A DNA stretch of 7,472 nt from Ruminococcus sp. UBA4385 (lineage in GTDB: Bacteria; Bacillota_A; Clostridia; Oscillospirales; Ruminococcaceae). The notes under the pieces are model-generated. The model searched no databases, had not been told where the DNA came from, and saw nothing but the letters and a program-made list of their open reading frames with translations. Every line of letters starts with the position of its first letter. The first letter of the stretch is position 1. Both the position numbers and the translations under genes were made by a program. Positions 4,205-7,472 of the stretch are shown here, one piece after another. The DNA lies in contig DGRP01000073.1 of the NCBI GenBank assembly GCA_002391065.1, forward strand, positions 6,002-13,473, read 5' to 3'.

Positions 4205-6078
4205 AGAAGCTTATTATAACGCTTATCTGCCTTGCGATAATAGGCGGAGGAGGATATTTCGGATATACAAAATACAAGGCCTCAAAGGACAGGAAAACAG
4301 TAGTTGATGTAGTTCCCGTAAGCATGATGGCAGAGTCGGGAGACTATTACAGCTACGGCTCGGAGATTGAGGGAAACATCACCTCTGCAAATACCCAGAG
4401 GATAGTTCTTGATACCGATAAGCTTGTTCAGAAGGTATGTGTCAGTCAGGGAGACAGTGTCAAAAAGGGAGACACTATCTTAGAATACGACATGACTGTA
4501 GTTGACCTTCAGCTTACCGAGAAGGAGAACGCTGTAAAGGTAGTGGAGCAGAATATCAAGGCTTCCGAAAGAGAGCTTGAAAAGTACAAGACCTTAAAGC
4601 CTTCAGAGAGTGCGCCTGTGCCTGCCGAGCCTGAGATACCCGATTACGAGCCCGAAGAGCCCGACTATGAGCCCGAGCCGACCCCTGAGCCCGAACCCGA
4701 GCCCGAGCCCGAGCCTGAGCCGACTCCGGAGCCAGCCGATGAGCCTGTTATACTTACAGACAAGGTGCTCTCCGATTTCAGGGCAGAGGGACACGGCTCC
4801 AAAGATGACCCCTACATTATAAACTGCTCAAAAAATGCAGAGATAACCTCGGCCTTTTTCAAGAGGATAGCTTATATGAAAAAGTATGCAAGCCTCTGCG
4901 TTTATGATGATGACAGGACCTTCCTTTACAAGTGGATAGTAAGCTTTGAGACGCTCACGGCTGATGTTATTAATAAGAATGCACACGTTTCTGACGGTGT
5001 CAGCATAGATGAGGAGTCAGGTATGTTTGCTGTTGACACCTCGGCAGGAAGCTTCGGAAAGTTCTCTGTTGCAGTGCCTGCAAAGGAAGTTCCCGAGGAG
5101 GTGCTCCCCGATGAGGGTGAGGACAGCTTTGATATACCCGACCCTGACCCCTCTTACTTTGATGACTTTGCCGATGAGGGCGAGGATACTTACGATGAGC
5201 CCGATATAGATCACAGTGACCCCGAGCCGTCTTATGACAGCGGCGATGAAAACTATATGTACTCAAAGGCAGACCTTGCCGAGATGATAAAGAATAAAGA
5301 AGACGAGATAAAGGAACTGAAGCTGAGACTCAAGCAGTCAAAGCTGGAGCTTGAACAGGCTAAGAAGAAAAAGGCCGACGGAAAGGTGGTTGCTGAGTTT
5401 GACGGAGTTGTCAGGAAGATAGGCTCTGTTGACGATGCCGCTGCTCAGAAAACGGAAGATGACCTCGGTGAGGACTTTGAAGACGAGTACTATGACGGTA
5501 TGGAATACGAAAATGACGATGCCTTTGCGGTTATTGAGGGCGAGGGCGGTGTGAGCGTTACCTTCGGGCTGACTGAATTAAAGCTCGATCAGGTGCATAT
5601 CGGTGATACCGTCAATGTTATGAGCTACAGCTCAGGCTATTCGACCTCGGCAACTATCACTGAGATTGACAAAAAGCCTGCGTCCTACACAGCCCAGAAC
5701 TGGAGCGACAACCCGAATGCCTCAACCTTTAATGTGAAAGCCTCGCTCGATGATCCGGAGGGCTTCTCAATGTATGACTGGGTGAGCATATCCTTTAACG
5801 GAGCATCAAACTCTGACAGCAGTAATTCTGTTTATCTCCCGATACACTATGTCAGAAAAGAAAACGGAAATTACTACATCATGAGAGCCGATAAAGACGG
5901 CCGCCTTGAAAAGCATTATATCAAGACGGGAAAGATCATGTACGGCTATGAGATCGAGGTCACAGCAGGCATCTCAATGAAGGATAAGATATGCTTCCCT
6001 TACGGCAAAGACGTTAAGGAAGGCGTAAAGACCAAGGACTCGGATACGGTACTGTACCCGAAGGATATGTACTATTAA
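4201..6078 (+). CDS. HlyD/MacA-like adaptor with a large domain inserted in its helical hairpin (adaptor 2)
   Basis: A second adaptor, 625 residues, starting at an ATG overlapping the ATPase stop, with AGGAGGG (4188-4194) before it. In order: N-terminal membrane helix (about 3-22), first lipoyl half (about 70-97, VCVSQGDSVKKGDTILEYD), first hairpin helix (about 98-133), a Pro-Glu repeat (147-182), a globular segment without a family I can name (about 184-295, with GSKDDPYIINCS and FLYKWIVSF), an acidic D/E/P/Y linker (296-350), second hairpin helix (about 354-392), second lipoyl half (about 394-410), an acidic Tyr-rich loop (418-442), beta-barrel (about 443-535) and membrane-proximal region (about 543-612). 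Ordinary adaptors of the family are roughly 370-480 residues; the excess is the insert between the two helices. The lipoyl halves resemble those of adaptor 1, suggesting paralogues. I recall similar GxxxDPYxx inserts in other Clostridia adaptors, unverified. Confidence 0.82.
   Translation: MKKLIITLICLAIIGGGGYFGYTKYKASKDRKTVVDVVPVSMMAESGDYYSYGSEIEGNITSANTQRIVLDTDKLVQKVCVSQGDSVKKGDTILEYDMTVVDLQLTEKENAVKVVEQNIKASERELEKYKTLKPSESAPVPAEPEIPDYEPEEPDYEPEPTPEPEPEPEPEPEPTPEPADEPVILTDKVLSDFRAEGHGSKDDPYIINCSKNAEITSAFFKRIAYMKKYASLCVYDDDRTFLYKWIVSFETLTADVINKNAHVSDGVSIDEESGMFAVDTSAGSFGKFSVAVPAKEVPEEVLPDEGEDSFDIPDPDPSYFDDFADEGEDTYDEPDIDHSDPEPSYDSGDENYMYSKADLAEMIKNKEDEIKELKLRLKQSKLELEQAKKKKADGKVVAEFDGVVRKIGSVDDAAAQKTEDDLGEDFEDEYYDGMEYENDDAFAVIEGEGGVSVTFGLTELKLDQVHIGDTVNVMSYSSGYSTSATITEIDKKPASYTAQNWSDNPNASTFNVKASLDDPEGFSMYDWVSISFNGASNSDSSNSVYLPIHYVRKENGNYYIMRADKDGRLEKHYIKTGKIMYGYEIEVTAGISMKDKICFPYGKDVKEGVKTKDSDTVLYPKDMYY
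4639..4746 (+). repeat. Pro-Glu repeat encoded by tandem GAGCCC-like hexamers
   Basis: Within adaptor 2 (residues 147-182) the protein is mostly Glu-Pro dipeptides interrupted by Asp, Tyr and Thr. The DNA is a run of six-base units GAGCCC with occasional synonymous changes (GAACCC, GAGCCT, GAGCCG). Pro-Glu tracts form stiff extended rods, so it probably acts as a spacer pushing the following domain away from the hairpin tip. Because the unit is six bases, slippage would change length without breaking the frame. Confidence 0.8.
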
Positions 6079-6083
6079 GGAGG
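6078..6083 (+). promoter_or_regulatory. Ribosome binding site deciding a TTG start
   Basis: AGGAGG overlaps the last base of the adaptor 2 stop codon and continues into GG (6084-6085). It lies 7 bases before TTG at 6091. A second TTG at 6095 is out of frame, and no in-frame ATG occurs until residue 23, inside the first membrane helix. Confidence 0.85.
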
Positions 6084-6090
6084 GGATAGC

Positions 6091-7368
6091 TTGCTTGAAA
6101 ATATAAGACTTTCACTGCGTGGTATCTTCTCCCATAAGATACGCTCGCTGCTGACCATGCTCGGTATTATCATAGGTATTGCCGCTATTATTGCGATAGT
6201 TTCAACTATCAAGGGTACTAACGAGCAGATAAAAAACAACCTCATAGGCTCGGGCAGCAATACTGTGAAGATAACCCTCACCTACGGCGACAGCGATATG
6301 GACTTTACCTACCAGTCGCCCCCTCAGGAGGTTATTCCGCTGGACAGTAAAAGCCGTGATAAGATAGTGAAGCTTAAAGAGGTTGACAACTGCACCTTCT
6401 TCCGCACAAGGACAACCTCAGAGGGTGTGTTCTTCGGCTCAGCCATGATGGATTCGTCATCTATCCTGGGAGTTGATGAATACTATTTCGACACTACAGG
6501 CTATGTTATTGCGCAGGGCAGAGGTCTTACCCCTGCTGACCACAAAAGCTTTGCAAAAGCCGCTGTTATAGACAAGTCTGTGGCTGACGGCGTTTTCAAC
6601 GGCGCAGACCCGATAGGACAGATAATCGACATTAAGGGCGAGCCCTTTACAATAGTCGGAGTGGCAGTGCAGTCCTCGGAGTTTGAGCCTGTTATCGAGA
6701 GCGTTGATGACTACTATACCTATAATCAGACCTCGGGCGGAAGCATTTTTATCCCGACAGAGGATTGGGGAATGCTCTTCCGATATGATGAGCCTCAGAA
6801 CTGCATAGTCAAGGCAGTTGATACCGACTCAATGACAGGTGCAGGAAAGAAAAGTGCAGACATTCTGAATAAGAATATTGTATCTTCCAATACAAGAAAC
6901 AGCACAGAGAAGAGCGCCAAGCCTTCATATAAGAGTGAAAACCTTCTGGAGCAGGCAAAGGATCTGCAGGATCTCAGCTCCTCGACGAACTCAATGCTTA
7001 TCTGGATAGCGAGTATATCTCTGCTTGTAGGCGGTATCGGAGTTATGAATATAATGCTTGTGTCCGTTACAGAAAGAACAAGGGAGATAGGTCTTAAAAA
7101 GGCTCTCGGAGCAAGAAAAAGCAGGATACTGGCGCAGTTCCTCACAGAGGCGGCTGTGCTTACAAGTATCGGCGGTATAATAGGGGTGCTCTCGGGAATA
7201 GGGCTGTCAAAGGTGATCTCAAAGGTCGCAGAGGTGCCCGTTGCAATCTCGACACCTGCTATAGTAATTGCGGTGGGCTTCTCAATGCTCGTCGGTATCG
7301 TCTTCGGTCTGATACCCTCCGTAAAAGCCGCAAGATTAAACCCTATAGACGCCTTAAGGTATGAATAG
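6091..7368 (+). CDS. MacB/FtsX-family ABC transporter permease
   Basis: Membrane subunit of 425 residues. Order: amphipathic N-terminal segment (MLENIRLSLRGIFSHKIRSL), first membrane helix (about 20-40), a large extracytoplasmic MacB-like domain (about 41-300), then three further helices (about 302-326, 352-376 and 388-412). The FtsX-type coupling region is clear: VTERTREIGLKKALGARKSRI (326-346) after helix 2, and the conserved end AARLNPIDALRYE. Family members do not form a channel for the substrate but pass conformational change from ATP hydrolysis to the outer side, where the adaptors sit. The missing fused ATPase domain is supplied by the gene at 3509-4204, as in Gram-positive YknYZ-type systems. 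Translation starts at TTG, 12 bases after adaptor 2. It is the last gene of the operon. Nothing suggests truncation. Substrate cannot be read from the sequence. Confidence 0.95.
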   Translation: MLENIRLSLRGIFSHKIRSLLTMLGIIIGIAAIIAIVSTIKGTNEQIKNNLIGSGSNTVKITLTYGDSDMDFTYQSPPQEVIPLDSKSRDKIVKLKEVDNCTFFRTRTTSEGVFFGSAMMDSSSILGVDEYYFDTTGYVIAQGRGLTPADHKSFAKAAVIDKSVADGVFNGADPIGQIIDIKGEPFTIVGVAVQSSEFEPVIESVDDYYTYNQTSGGSIFIPTEDWGMLFRYDEPQNCIVKAVDTDSMTGAGKKSADILNKNIVSSNTRNSTEKSAKPSYKSENLLEQAKDLQDLSSSTNSMLIWIASISLLVGGIGVMNIMLVSVTERTREIGLKKALGARKSRILAQFLTEAAVLTSIGGIIGVLSGIGLSKVISKVAEVPVAISTPAIVIAVGFSMLVGIVFGLIPSVKAARLNPIDALRYE

Positions 7369-7383
7369 TACCCGCGTGCTCTG

Positions 7384-7420
7384 TTGGGGAAAACCTTTCT
7401 GAAGAAAGGTTCTTCCCCAA
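7384..7420. repeat. Long bulged hairpin after the operon, probably a dispersed repeat
   Basis: TTGGGGAAAACCTTTC (7384-7399) pairs with 7404-7420 over 16 base pairs with a single bulged C7412 and a TGAA loop. It starts 16 bases after the permease stop. No T-tract follows at once; the next T-run is TTTT at 7437-7440, so it is a weak match to an intrinsic terminator although it may help end the transcript or protect its 3' end. The hairpin and the following ACCCCTTTCCAAAGACTTTT look like an intergenic repeat that I recall from Ruminococcus-like genomes, unverified. Bases 7421-7472 hold no recognisable gene. Confidence 0.65.
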
Positions 7421-7472
7421 ACCCCTTTCCAAAGACTTTTAACTTAATTTTGCCCCTCAGGAGCAGCCTTGA

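Noticed and set aside
4603..4822. Plus and minus alternative frames over the Pro-Glu tract (Ser/Pro-rich and Gly/Leu-rich)
   Set aside because: Low-complexity shadows of the GAGCCC repeat, with no start signals.

Overview
The window looks like a chromosomal segment of a low-to-moderate-GC, Gram-positive gut or rumen Clostridia, most likely Ruminococcus or a close relative. The reasons are the style of the class II xylose isomerase, strong GGAGG ribosome binding sites, consensus promoters, and MacB-type ABC genes whose adaptors carry single N-terminal membrane anchors. The genus is an inference from memory of these families, not from a search.

Layout. Bases 1-301 hold no gene but contain two diverged copies of an ~86-bp direct repeat in exact 174-bp register, each ending in ATCACAC heptamers, with a small tandem hairpin repeat between them. 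A rho-independent terminator at 299-328 then closes xylA, which lies on the minus strand (347-1672). The 376-bp region between the xylA start and the next start carries divergent promoters: one for xylA (minus) and a near-perfect extended -10 promoter at 1897-1924 (plus). The plus promoter opens a ~117-nt untranslated leader. A four-gene operon follows on the plus strand: adaptor 1 (2049-3494), ABC ATPase (3509-4204), adaptor 2 (4201-6078) and MacB/FtsX-type permease (6091-7368). The genes are spaced 14 nt, overlap by 4 nt, then spaced 12 nt. A long bulged hairpin, probably part of a dispersed repeat, lies just after the operon.

How the genes work together. The ATPase and the four-helix permease should form a MacB-like mechanotransmission ABC complex. 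The two HlyD/MacA-like adaptors would sit on its extracytoplasmic side. Having two different adaptors, one with an acidic tail and one with a large domain inserted into its coiled-coil hairpin, is the unusual part. The substrate is unknown; an antimicrobial peptide, peptide or lipid-like compound would be typical. xylA is an independent transcription unit for xylose or xylan use.

The most interesting signal is the operon leader. Its first ~72 nt can fold into a 17-bp helix starting at the predicted +1. The 3' strand of that helix overlaps the 5' arm of a textbook intrinsic terminator (hairpin plus six T) placed before the first gene. The two folds exclude each other, so this is a candidate transcription attenuator or riboswitch-like element controlling an efflux operon. 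I recognise no described riboswitch class in it.
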